The translations under genes were made by a program, and so were the position numbers. Below are positions 16,479 through 24,382 of a stretch of 38,275 nt of DNA, one piece after another (the stretch's first letter is position 1; the number at the start of each line of letters is the position of its first letter). Origin of the DNA: Chlamydiota bacterium (GTDB lineage: Bacteria > Chlamydiota > Chlamydiia > Chlamydiales > Parachlamydiaceae); NCBI GenBank assembly GCA_013287815.1, contig JABDDC010000015.1, positions 1 through 38,275 of the forward strand, read 5' to 3'. The notes beneath the pieces are model-generated. The model made no database searches, was not told the DNA's origin, and saw only the letters and a program-made list of their open reading frames with translations.

Positions 16479-18615
16479 GTGATTCAAGTAAATTGATCAG
16501 ATCTTCAGGCTCCTCGAGCTGAATCTGATTGATTGCATTTGTTATTATTGTAATGGCTTGTGTAGAACCCTCTTTGGAGGCATCTTCCAAGTATCCTGTT
16601 ATTTGAGAGTTACTGAATACTTCATGAATGATATCGGTAAAAGGTTGTTTTTCTTTTGCATGTCCCATACAAGCAAATAAGGCCTCTAAAGCATTGATGG
16701 ATGTTTTTTCTTCAATACTTGCAAATTTTAGATCGCCCATTGCAATAGATTTAAGGAGTTCGGACATCTTGGAAGAATGGGAAGGGACGTATTTAGCTCC
16801 ATTTTCTATCATGCGCAATGTCTCAGTTGATCCTTTTTCAGCCTCTTCATGCAGCCAGTCTACCATTTCCTTGTTGTCAAAAACCACTGATAAGCAATTA
16901 AGAATAGCCTCTTTTGCCTCAGCCTTTATCAGAATATCAAATAATGCTTTCAGGGCATATAGTGAAATCTGTTTGTTGATTTTAACGAAAACAGATTTGC
17001 CTATGGCTAACTCTTGGAATGCCATGCATACATCAAGAGCTTGAGGACACTCATGGTGATAGATGGCAATTTGCTTTGCATGATTGATGGCTTCTCTAGA
17101 GCACCGCTCTACCGCTTGAAATAAGCTCAAGAAGGCTTGATTCAATAATTCATCGGAACTGACAGCCTCTTCCTTTGTGGCTTTGGCATTCTTTTCGATA
17201 AAATGGCTTATTTCTTGCAAATCAATATATTCGCCATGGAGGTGATGTACTACATCTATTTGAGCATTAACAGTTGTGATATCGATTATATTTTCTTCAT
17301 CAACCTGATATAAACGTTTATTCTCTTCAAATATCTTTCGAGCCTGTTCAAGTTCCAATTTTTTATCAGATGCATATTTCGCTGCTAACTTTTTACAGCA
17401 AGAAAGCCGTTGCAAAGAGATCTTACATTTTTCATCGTATGCTTTAGAATAAAGGACAGCAAACAAATTCTTATTTTTTAAGTCCTTTCCCAGGAATCTT
17501 GCTATCTGTGCGCTTTGAGTATCATTACCAGCTTCGTAAGCAGCTGCATAGGCCAATTGCAGCAAGAATTTCCCATTATTGAAAAAAGACATCCGGGTAT
17601 TAAGGGCAGTAATATATGAGTTGACCTTTTGAATACTTTTTTCATTACCCCTGATAGCTTCTTGCAAGGTAGTTAAGTCATGCCCACTGTAGATTTTTTG
17701 ATCTTTTTTTAATTGCTCTGCTGCCTGCAAGTGCCATTTTAGACTCGTTTCCAAATATTTTAATCGGATGTAATCCGGGGCGCCTGTTCTTTTTATTGTA
17801 GTGTCTACGACTCGATAGTTAAATTCTACGCCTTGACGATAGAAGGGGTCTTTATATAAATCAAAGTTAGCGATTGCCAGTGACAGCATCGACTCGACAT
17901 GGCTATATTCTTCAGCATTTTTAATGATCTGCGACTCATTCTCAATGCATTTTAACATCTGATTGCCAGCTTTAATTTGCGCCAATCTGGCTTCTGCATA
18001 TTCCTCAGGTGTCAAAATTTTGACGGATTTCAATTTTTCTGCAGCGTGTAACAATAGCTTAAACTCGTTATCATTTTCTAAAATGTCTTCCGGCAATTTG
18101 GAAACTTCCTGAAGAGCCTCCTCGATCATTCTTCTCTTCGATGGCTCTGACCCAAAAGCTTGCTCTTCTCGGCTCCTCCCAATTGTCATTTCCGGGTTTA
18201 GTGTTTTGATACCTTCCGGAGAAAAATCGGAAGCTTCTGCCTTTTGACACGATGGTGCGGGTTGCGGACATTCGGGATTTGTCAATGGCAGCTTTATATC
18301 TTCATGATTTTTAATGACACCCGCTGCAGCAGAAACATTTTCTGCAGTCTTTTCCACTTTTGCAGAAGTAGGCGCATCATCCTTCTGACTTTTATTTTGC
18401 GTTGTTTCGGGCGGCTTCGGTGAGATGACGTTTATTTTTTTATTCCACAATCTGAATGCAATGATCGGAAGTACGACTGCACATATTTCAATGATGCTCA
18501 AAAAGATTTTTCCAATCCTGTTAAATAGACTGCGCTCATCCTTGCTAAATGCAGCAGTTAAATTGGAAGAAACGTGATGAAATGGCAAGTAAATGAAAGA
18601 GATAATTTTATTCAT
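16465..18615 (-). CDS. Large membrane-anchored helical protein with C-terminal tandem repeat, unknown
   Basis: The product is 716 residues from ATG 18615; a GTG at 18624 is an alternative and neither has a clear ribosome site. One hydrophobic segment lies near residues 33-52 (IFLSIIEICAVVLPIIAFRL). A Pro/Ser/Thr/Lys-rich linker follows, then a long alpha-helical domain. Two related blocks of about 74 residues occur near the C-terminus (about 535-607 and 623-696). They share the pattern ALxALFxxxxxA, a helix, then xxLxxASKEGST / xxLHEEAEKGST. This resembles helical repeat proteins, but I do not recognise a named family. It lies downstream of the GHITM-like gene on the same strand, separated by a hairpin terminator. 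Confidence 0.7.
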   Translation of the reverse strand: MNKIISFIYLPFHHVSSNLTAAFSKDERSLFNRIGKIFLSIIEICAVVLPIIAFRLWNKKINVISPKPPETTQNKSQKDDAPTSAKVEKTAENVSAAAGVIKNHEDIKLPLTNPECPQPAPSCQKAEASDFSPEGIKTLNPEMTIGRSREEQAFGSEPSKRRMIEEALQEVSKLPEDILENDNEFKLLLHAAEKLKSVKILTPEEYAEARLAQIKAGNQMLKCIENESQIIKNAEEYSHVESMLSLAIANFDLYKDPFYRQGVEFNYRVVDTTIKRTGAPDYIRLKYLETSLKWHLQAAEQLKKDQKIYSGHDLTTLQEAIRGNEKSIQKVNSYITALNTRMSFFNNGKFLLQLAYAAAYEAGNDTQSAQIARFLGKDLKNKNLFAVLYSKAYDEKCKISLQRLSCCKKLAAKYASDKKLELEQARKIFEENKRLYQVDEENIIDITTVNAQIDVVHHLHGEYIDLQEISHFIEKNAKATKEEAVSSDELLNQAFLSLFQAVERCSREAINHAKQIAIYHHECPQALDVCMAFQELAIGKSVFVKINKQISLYALKALFDILIKAEAKEAILNCLSVVFDNKEMVDWLHEEAEKGSTETLRMIENGAKYVPSHSSKMSELLKSIAMGDLKFASIEEKTSINALEALFACMGHAKEKQPFTDIIHEVFSNSQITGYLEDASKEGSTQAITIITNAINQIQLEEPEDLINLLESLKGV

Positions 18616-18644
18616 AAAAGTCACAATTTGTTGAATTTAAAATA

Positions 18645-18671
18645 AAAGGGGCCATATCCGGCCCCTTTCAC
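18645..18671 (-). terminator. Intrinsic terminator of the GHITM-like gene
   Basis: On the minus strand the stem AAAGGGGCC / GGCCCCTTT is followed by TATTTT, immediately after the stop codon at 18672. This is a typical rho-independent terminator. Confidence 0.7.
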
Positions 18672-19541
18672 TTATTTAGCTTTTTTCTTTTTATCTTCTT
18701 CACTCTTGTTTTTTGTTAGGATATCGAGGACACGAACAAAAATGTTAAGCCCATCCATATAAATGGAGAGAGAAGCTTTAATAGGATCGAAGTCTTTTGT
18801 TCTCTTTTCCTTTGCTTCTTTATATAAACGCTGAGTTCTGCTCATTAAAAGACCTGTAAAGATCGCAAGTCCACCGTAGGAAAGTGCTTTATTTAAACCG
18901 TATGCAGCAGCTTGTCCAGGAAAGAAAAGGGAAGCAAAGCTGACTAAAGAAATGCATGCTAATGCGTTAAGGAAAGGTCCTTCCCATTTTAAGAATTTTT
19001 CATCAGGCGCAAGGTAACTGGTAAGAGTCGCGGTTCCCCCGATGCCCAGGGAGATGACAGCAGCTTGTGTGATGAGTTGTTTGCTGAAGAATCCAATGGT
19101 AGAAAGCGATGCACCCATGCATATATTAAACAGCACCCATTTTACTTTTTGGATTGTCCCTTCGTTTTTATTGCTTTTAGTCACTGTGACGGCTGATACA
19201 ATGGTTCCAATAAAAAGAGGGATAGCAATTAAATATGGATGCTTTAATAGTTGTAGTGAAAAGCCGCTGACATGTGCTGCCGTTCCTGCAAGTGTAGTTA
19301 GGGCAAATCCACCAAACACATAAGCATAGGCGCTTTGGACTTTAGCTCTTGCATATATGAAACTAATGCCAGGTTTTGCTTGTTGTTTATTATGACTGAG
19401 GCGGTAAGTCATTACTCCTACGATGCTAGCTACACTTGTGCCCAAGACGATTTTGCTGAGAAACGGACTCATGGATGTATTTGCAATTTGATTGCAAGTC
19501 GACCATAGAGTGCCATTATTTGTATAATTAGAAACATTCAT
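18672..19541 (-). CDS. GHITM/TMBIM5-like multi-pass membrane protein (Bax-inhibitor-1 superfamily)
   Basis: A 289-residue protein with about seven or eight membrane helices and a Lys-rich tail. From memory, several segments line up with animal GHITM (MICS1/TMBIM5), a mitochondrial inner-membrane protein, better than with bacterial YccA/YetJ: YARAKVQSAYAYVFGG (63-78), APDEKFL (178-184), SYGGLAIFTGLL (221-232) and FDPIKASLSIYMDGLNIFVR (251-270). Bax-inhibitor family proteins carry an Asp pair that senses pH/Ca2+. The Asp in the last helix is kept (263), but the YDTQ motif reads SRTQ (234-237). GAGG precedes the ATG. Ion leak or interference with host mitochondria are possible roles; eukaryotic origin is inference. 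Confidence 0.72.
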   Translation of the reverse strand: MNVSNYTNNGTLWSTCNQIANTSMSPFLSKIVLGTSVASIVGVMTYRLSHNKQQAKPGISFIYARAKVQSAYAYVFGGFALTTLAGTAAHVSGFSLQLLKHPYLIAIPLFIGTIVSAVTVTKSNKNEGTIQKVKWVLFNICMGASLSTIGFFSKQLITQAAVISLGIGGTATLTSYLAPDEKFLKWEGPFLNALACISLVSFASLFFPGQAAAYGLNKALSYGGLAIFTGLLMSRTQRLYKEAKEKRTKDFDPIKASLSIYMDGLNIFVRVLDILTKNKSEEDKKKKAK

Positions 19542-19647
19542 GTTTTACCTCGAATAAATTGGTTGTTAAAATTATCTATTTATCATTAATAGTAGATAAT
19601 AGACTATATATAATCATTGGATAATAATCAACAAAAATGGACAGGTA

Positions 19648-19869
19648 CTGAGATTCGGAGTAGGTACGAGAAATTCACCGCAGAGTCGCAGAGAGCGCTG
19701 AGAATGCGCAGAGAATTTTTTCTACGATCAAAATCTCTCTGCGCTTGCTCAGCGTTCTCTGCGGCTCTGCGGTAAACCAGTCTAAGCCACCCTACCCCTT
19801 CCATTACTCGAGCCTCTTTCTTACACCCAAACGGGACCTCTGGCATCTCGTACCTACTCCGAATCTCAG
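19648..19869. mobile_element. MITE family A, copy 2 (222 bp)
   Basis: The ends are CTGAGATTCGGAGTAGGTA and its complement. The direct repeat GACAGGTA flanks it on both sides (19640-19647 and 19870-19877). A second, inner inverted repeat (about 19677-19773) starts CCGCAGAGTCGCAGAG and has the loop TTTTCTACGATC. There is no coding capacity for a transposase. It lies in the gap between the GHITM-like gene and the outer-membrane protein gene. Confidence 0.88.
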
Positions 19870-19891
19870 GACAGGTAGTAAGAAAAGCTGG

Positions 19892-19943
19892 ATCAAAACC
19901 AAAATTTTGCGTCTGGCACCCCCTTCGAATCGCCGTTTCTAGG
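19892..19943. repeat. Family D solo end
   Basis: This segment matches the right end of the 667-828 element (ACCAAAATTTTGCGTCTGG... ending CGCCGTTTCTAGG). The matching left end is absent here. Confidence 0.65.
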
Positions 19944-19984
19944 ATTATGGAGGAAATTTAAAAAATTTGCCAAATGGGACAGAT

Positions 19985-20045
19985 CGGGTGTGATTAAAAA
20001 TCGTACTCACTACGGGCTCTACGAGAGTACAACTTTTCACACCCG
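19985..20045. mobile_element. 61-bp palindromic mini-element with 7-bp target duplication
   Basis: The ends are CGGGTGTGA and TCACACCCG. Inner segments AAAATCGTACTC and GAGAGTACAACTTTT are near-complementary, so the whole element can fold. GACAGAT stands directly on both sides (19978-19984 and 20046-20052). Its ends differ from family A. It finishes just upstream of the predicted promoter of the next gene. Confidence 0.65.
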
Positions 20046-20060
20046 GACAGATATTCCCAA

Positions 20061-20090
20061 TTGAAACAAAAACAAAGAAAGTGACATAAT
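20061..20090 (+). promoter_or_regulatory. Predicted housekeeping-type promoter
   Basis: TTGAAA (20061-20066), an 18-base spacer and CATAAT (20085-20090) lie 40 bases upstream of the ATG at 20131. A ribosome site, AAAGGGG, follows at about 20117-20123. Confidence 0.5.
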
Positions 20091-20130
20091 CGGAAATTCT
20101 CTTAAAAACTTTTCTTACAAAGGGGATCCT

Positions 20131-20841
20131 ATGCTTAAATTTATCACTAGATCTTGTTGCTTATTCACGTTGTTCATGAGTGCTGCTCTTTCTGCCGAAA
20201 TCAGAGGGAAGGTCGACTTAGGTCCAGCTTATGTTCATGTCGATGTTTTGGAATCCGGTAAAACAGTGAAAGCAATGCATATGGGAGCCCTCAAAGGGGA
20301 TGCCACCATCCTTGTTTGGAAAGGGGTGGGGATTAAATCGGGATTTCTAGCTGCTAGCGGACAGGGCGATCTGATTTCCTATAGTGTAGCCGCGGCGCAT
20401 TACACGCCAATCACCGACAAGATTGCTTTAGTTCCTTCCGTCGGAGTTACCTTCAGCTACCTGAGCACTCATATTAATCTTGAAGAGCAGCAGCTGTTTC
20501 ATCTGAAGGAGCGTTTCCGTTCTAATAGCCCTTACATTGCTTTGGAATTTTCCTATAAGTTCAATTGCAGCTGGACGCTGATTGGTATGTACCAGTATGC
20601 CTGGAGCCGTACCCATACCAAAATCAGCACGACTAGAAGGACTCACTTTCCTTTAGGCAGCACAGACCTGGTCAAGGACCATAGCCATTCTGACGGCGCT
20701 AACTATTCATTGGGTGTCGATTACACGATCAATGACCACTGGTCTGTCAATGCCGGGGCTGCCTACAACCTGACCTTGTCCCATGAAAAACATGGCCTGC
20801 GCGGCTACGGCTTTAAGGCGGGAACGTCCTATTACTTCTAA
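20131..20841 (+). CDS. Outer-membrane beta-barrel protein
   Basis: A 236-residue protein with a signal peptide cleaved after about residue 22 (SAALSA-E). The mature part alternates polar and hydrophobic residues in many short strands and ends in TSYYF, the C-terminal aromatic signal read by the BAM machinery. Size suggests an 8- to 10-strand barrel. Glycine-tyrosine pairs and the strands NYSLGVDYTINDHWSVNAG resemble the Opa/OmpX-like class. No specific chlamydial porin is recognised. Only 4 bases separate its stop from that of the convergent glycosyltransferase. Confidence 0.8.
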   Translation: MLKFITRSCCLFTLFMSAALSAEIRGKVDLGPAYVHVDVLESGKTVKAMHMGALKGDATILVWKGVGIKSGFLAASGQGDLISYSVAAAHYTPITDKIALVPSVGVTFSYLSTHINLEEQQLFHLKERFRSNSPYIALEFSYKFNCSWTLIGMYQYAWSRTHTKISTTRRTHFPLGSTDLVKDHSHSDGANYSLGVDYTINDHWSVNAGAAYNLTLSHEKHGLRGYGFKAGTSYYF

Positions 20842-20845
20842 ATGA

Positions 20846-21730
20846 TCATTGGAGATGGGGTAGTACGTGATAAATGGCTTTCCCAAGTTGATAACCCAGC
20901 AGCCTAGCTCCCGACTGCGCCAGCGCATAGGGAATCAAGGCTGGCTGCTGTTTCTTAAGTCTCGTTAGCAAGGCAACTACAAAAGCCTTTCCTCTCTTGC
21001 TATCATTGCCACACACTTCAAATAACTGCTGTTGGGATTTACGGGCTATTCCCATTTTGATATGACGGCTGAATTCCTCCTGCAGGGTATAGTCGTGCGA
21101 GTGTTTGACCCTTGCTTCGGCCACATAAGCGATCTGATGGCCTTGGTGAAGGAGTTTTGCAACGGCTGCCGTATCTTCTCCGAAGAGGATGGTAGGGAAG
21201 CCGCCTACACTATCCAAAGCGGAGTTCAGATAGGCTGCACATGAGTTTGAACAGAAAAATGTATAGGCTCCATAAAAAGGAGCATCCCTCAATTCCCTGA
21301 CGTGGCTGATTGGGGGGTAGTTGTACTCTCTGGAAAAAGAGGCCAGCAGACTGGCGCCATCGTGGGGAAGCTGCCGGGCATAGGAGATAGAGGTCTGACC
21401 CGAAATAAGCGGTTCAAGCAGCCTTTCGAGGAAGTCGGGATGGGTCGCATAGGCATCTTGCGTCATCATCACCACAATATCGGTATTGAGCAGTTTGCGC
21501 CCTTTTTCCCTAGTGGCGCCATGGTTAAACTCACTTGCGGGGATGACTTCGCACCTGACTCCCATCGTCCCGGCAATGTCTACGGTACCATCGGAGGAGG
21601 AGGAATCAATGATTAAAATTTTCGGCTTAAGTTTCGATTTCAGCAGGGGACTTAAACAATAGAAAAGGTGCTTTGCGGCTTGATAGGTGGGAATCAGGAT
21701 CCCGACCGATAACTTCTTCGACATGGCCAT
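20846..21730 (-). CDS. Family 2 glycosyltransferase (rhamnosyltransferase-like)
   Basis: A 294-residue protein with a GT-A fold. The N-terminus, VGILIPTYQAAKHL, leads to the nucleotide-binding DSSSSDGT (about 42-49) and the segment EFNHGATREKG, typical of rhamnosyltransferase-like GT2 enzymes. TQDAYATHPDF near 90-100 stands where the DxD-like metal site is expected. It probably transfers a sugar from a nucleotide donor to a cell-envelope glycan. The start is either 21730 or 21724 (MAM). Acceptor is unknown. Confidence 0.8.
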   Translation of the reverse strand: MAMSKKLSVGILIPTYQAAKHLFYCLSPLLKSKLKPKILIIDSSSSDGTVDIAGTMGVRCEVIPASEFNHGATREKGRKLLNTDIVVMMTQDAYATHPDFLERLLEPLISGQTSISYARQLPHDGASLLASFSREYNYPPISHVRELRDAPFYGAYTFFCSNSCAAYLNSALDSVGGFPTILFGEDTAAVAKLLHQGHQIAYVAEARVKHSHDYTLQEEFSRHIKMGIARKSQQQLFEVCGNDSKRGKAFVVALLTRLKKQQPALIPYALAQSGARLLGYQLGKAIYHVLPHLQ

Positions 21731-21765
21731 CTCGTTGTTAATCCTATATTAGCCAAGTGTCGTTA

Positions 21766-22058
21766 AATTTTCAACGCAAAGATGCATAACTGAGATTCGG
21801 AGTAGGTACTTATCGTCATTATAACCGCGGAGCCGCAGAGATCGCTGAGCAAACGCAGAGAGTTTTTTCTACGATCAAAATCTCTCTGCGCTTGCTCAGC
21901 GATCTCTGCGGCTCCGCGGTAAAATCTTCTATACAACTTTCTAGCCAACCCTTACTAGAGCCACTTTCCTATACCCAAACGGTAACTCTGACATCTCGTT
22001 CCTACTCCGAATCTCAGTGCATAAGTCTCTGTGACCTCTGCGCCTTTGCGTTGAAATT
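21766..22058. repeat. Family B inverted-repeat element interrupted by MITE copy 3
   Basis: The outer arms AATTTTCAACGCAAAGATGCA (21766-21786) and the near-complement TGCGCCTTTGCGTTGAAATT (22039-22058) match the ends of the element at 29251-29520. The family A MITE sits inside. The right arm contains part of the mreC stop codon (22057-22059). Confidence 0.7.
21790..22017. mobile_element. MITE family A, copy 3 (228 bp), nested in family B
   Basis: Terminal repeats match copies 1 and 2. TGCATAA flanks both sides (21783-21789 and 22018-22024). The inner stem (about 21824-21920) begins CCGCGGAGCCGCAGAG. Compared with copy 2, paired changes keep the stem base-paired. Confidence 0.88.
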
Positions 22059-23163
22059 AGCGCGACTTGAGGCTAGGGATGACGAAGACGAGATCAAGCT
22101 GTTGCAGCTGATGGACCAGCGGCTGGGCTTCAAGCTCGTAGAAGTAGTCGCCTTCCTTGAGCAGGGAGACTTTGGTGACGGTGGCAACTTTTAATCCAGG
22201 CGGAAAGACGCCATCCATGCCGGTAGTGACGAGAATATCATTTACTTTGAGGATAGGAACCGCTTCGCCTTTGCCTTGCAGAGGCTTTCCAGTGCGCAGG
22301 TCGCGCCCACCTCCTTCTTCGTCATCAAAGTCGTAGTTGAATCCGATACCCTTCAAGATAGGGTTTAGGCTACGTCCTGAGGGCTTACTGCTCCCGCGCA
22401 ATTCCCCTTTGGCCAGATAAAACGATTTTTTAAAAGGCTGCAGGGTAGTTTTAAGGGTGTTGAGGAGTGAAAGCAATTTATATTTATCTTCGACCGACAG
22501 CTGAGAGAGTTTTTTCCGTTTGATCCAGTTGATGACGCTATCTACTTGTTCCCCCATGGTGATTTCCTGCTCGCCTCCTCTGGCAGCCCTAACAGATGGG
22601 TTCAGCCCCTCGTCGGTGATGAGACGGACGCGCGACTGCTTTTTATCAACGTAATCAATTACACCTACAACTGCATTACCAACTAATACCGGACTATTTT
22701 TGGCGATCACTTCATGCGAATAGCTCTGGTTGTTGTCTGATCCTACATCGATCCAAATCGAGCTGTTCCACGTATCAAATGAACGCATTAACACCCTTGC
22801 AGGGACCGCCTCGATTTGCAGTTTGAGGTTTTGGGTTAGCTTGGGGATGGCCTGGCGAGCCTCTTCCGAGATATCAATTTGAAAGTTGTTAGCTTGCGAC
22901 TGGATCCCTTCCTGGTAGTCGAACAAGCTAAGGAGGTAGGAGAGTTCGTTGCTAAGCAGTTGATTTTCCAGCTGCAGCTGATGGATCTCATCCTTCATAG
23001 GAAGTTTTGTATCTACTTTTTTACCTCCTATCTTTTCCCAGAGAGGGGAGACTATGGCGACCGATTCGCCCCGAATTTTATCCGATGTCGAGTGGGAGAG
23101 GCTCATGATGATCAGCAGAACGGCTAAAATGAAAAAATAGGAGAAGATATATTTCTTTTGCAT
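22057..23163 (-). CDS. mreC: Rod shape-determining protein MreC
   Basis: A 368-residue protein with an N-terminal membrane helix (about 8-24), a Leu-rich coiled coil (about 57-85) and the periplasmic beta-domains of MreC (LIEA-like segment VPARVLMRSFDTWNSSIWIDVGS; DKKQSRVRLITDEGLNPSVR; NDILVTTGMDGVFPPGLKV). In MreC the protein links MreB to peptidoglycan synthases; in chlamydiae it serves division. Residues about 210-300 form an insertion rich in Lys/Ser/Gly between the two beta-domains, making it longer than the usual 270-300. It starts 3 bases after tyrB and is clearly co-transcribed. Confidence 0.85.
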   Translation of the reverse strand: MQKKYIFSYFFILAVLLIIMSLSHSTSDKIRGESVAIVSPLWEKIGGKKVDTKLPMKDEIHQLQLENQLLSNELSYLLSLFDYQEGIQSQANNFQIDISEEARQAIPKLTQNLKLQIEAVPARVLMRSFDTWNSSIWIDVGSDNNQSYSHEVIAKNSPVLVGNAVVGVIDYVDKKQSRVRLITDEGLNPSVRAARGGEQEITMGEQVDSVINWIKRKKLSQLSVEDKYKLLSLLNTLKTTLQPFKKSFYLAKGELRGSSKPSGRSLNPILKGIGFNYDFDDEEGGGRDLRTGKPLQGKGEAVPILKVNDILVTTGMDGVFPPGLKVATVTKVSLLKEGDYFYELEAQPLVHQLQQLDLVFVIPSLKSR

Positions 23164-23166
23164 AGG

Positions 23167-24360
23167 TTACATGACCGCAGTAATAGCCTCTACAGTGTAA
23201 TCCAGATTGCTGCTATTGAGTCCTGCAATATTGATCCGGCCGTTGGTGGGCATATAAATGGCTTTATCTTTGCGCAGCTGTAGCACTTGATCGCTGCTAA
23301 GCCCCATGAGGGAAAAGAATCCCTGCTGCTCCAAAAGGGGTGCAAAATTGGTGCCGTGTCCTTTGACCTGCAAGTTAGCCACAAGGCGTTTCCGCATCTC
23401 CATGATCCGTTCGCGCATGTTGGCGAGTTCCCTCTTCCACTCTTCTGTCAGCTCAGACGATTTCAAAATGGTGGTTGCAAGGCGGCTTCCAAAGCCGGGA
23501 GGATTGGAGTAGGAGGAGCGCACCAGTAATTTGATCTGGCTGGCGATGGGATCAATCATTGCGGGATTTGTGCTGCGGATGATCAACATCCCTACCCTTT
23601 CGTCATATAAGCCGAAATTTTTTGAGAAGGAATAGGCGATGCACATATCGTGCCCTTCTTGGGCAAAATATCTGATGGCATAGGCGTCCTGGTCCAAATC
23701 TTTGCCAAAACCTTGGTACGCAATGTCGAAGAATGGAAACAGTTTTTTTTCTTTTAAAATCTTCGAAAGCTCCTGCCATTGTTCCGGTGTCGGATCTACT
23801 CCTGTAGGATTATGGCAGCACACTTGCAATAAAACAATGGTCCCGGGAGGCATATGGCCGATGGCTTCGCACATCCCTTTAAAATCGAGTTTTTTTTCTT
23901 CGCGATTATAATAAGGATAGGTGCTGACAGTCAGTCCGCTCTTTTCGAAAATTTGCTTATGGTTGGGCCATGAGGGGATTGAGTAATAGATCGACTTGCC
24001 AACATGTTCCCCCAAAAACTCACCGCCGATGCGGAGAGCTCCGCTGCCGCCGATGGTGTGGGCGCCATACAACTCCCCTGATGATAGAAGTGGATTCCCT
24101 TCTCCAAACAGCAGCTGCAGGCCTGCTTTTATATAATCTGGCTCCCCATCGATAGGTAAATAGTCGTAGTTGAGGTGCTTTTGCAAAAGGATATTTTCCG
24201 CCTTGCGGATGGAGTTGAGGACTTGCGCTTTCCCTTCAGCATTCTTGTAGGCACCAATACCCAAATTCACTTTTTTGGGATTCAGGTCGGCAGCAAACAT
24301 CAATGGCAATCCCAGGATGGGGTCGTCGGGCAGCAATTCGATATTTTTAAAAAATGACAT
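23167..24360 (-). CDS. tyrB: Class I aspartate/aromatic aminotransferase
   Basis: A 397-residue PLP enzyme. The catalytic lysine is Lys247 in SFSKNFGLYDERVG, with HNPTG at 183-187 and a second PLP-site stretch, FFDIAYQGFGKD, at about 210-221. The pattern SFSKNFGLY is that of the aspartate/tyrosine aminotransferase subgroup. It transfers amino groups between aspartate or aromatic amino acids and 2-oxoglutarate. Length is normal. It heads the tyrB-mreC pair. Whether aspC or tyrB is the better name cannot be decided from sequence. Confidence 0.88.
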   Translation of the reverse strand: MSFFKNIELLPDDPILGLPLMFAADLNPKKVNLGIGAYKNAEGKAQVLNSIRKAENILLQKHLNYDYLPIDGEPDYIKAGLQLLFGEGNPLLSSGELYGAHTIGGSGALRIGGEFLGEHVGKSIYYSIPSWPNHKQIFEKSGLTVSTYPYYNREEKKLDFKGMCEAIGHMPPGTIVLLQVCCHNPTGVDPTPEQWQELSKILKEKKLFPFFDIAYQGFGKDLDQDAYAIRYFAQEGHDMCIAYSFSKNFGLYDERVGMLIIRSTNPAMIDPIASQIKLLVRSSYSNPPGFGSRLATTILKSSELTEEWKRELANMRERIMEMRKRLVANLQVKGHGTNFAPLLEQQGFFSLMGLSSDQVLQLRKDKAIYMPTNGRINIAGLNSSNLDYTVEAITAVM

Positions 24361-24382
24361 TTGGCAGTTCCTTCCGCTAAGC

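Noticed and set aside
18672-19541. Ordinary bacterial YccA/YetJ Bax-inhibitor protein
   Set aside because: The APDEKFL and SIYMDGLNIF segments fit GHITM better than bacterial members; kept as an alternative until a tree is made.
19628-19942. Open frames of 65-72 codons on both strands across MITE copy 2
   Set aside because: They are translations of an inverted-repeat element; the same peptide pattern appears at copy 3 in the same palindrome.
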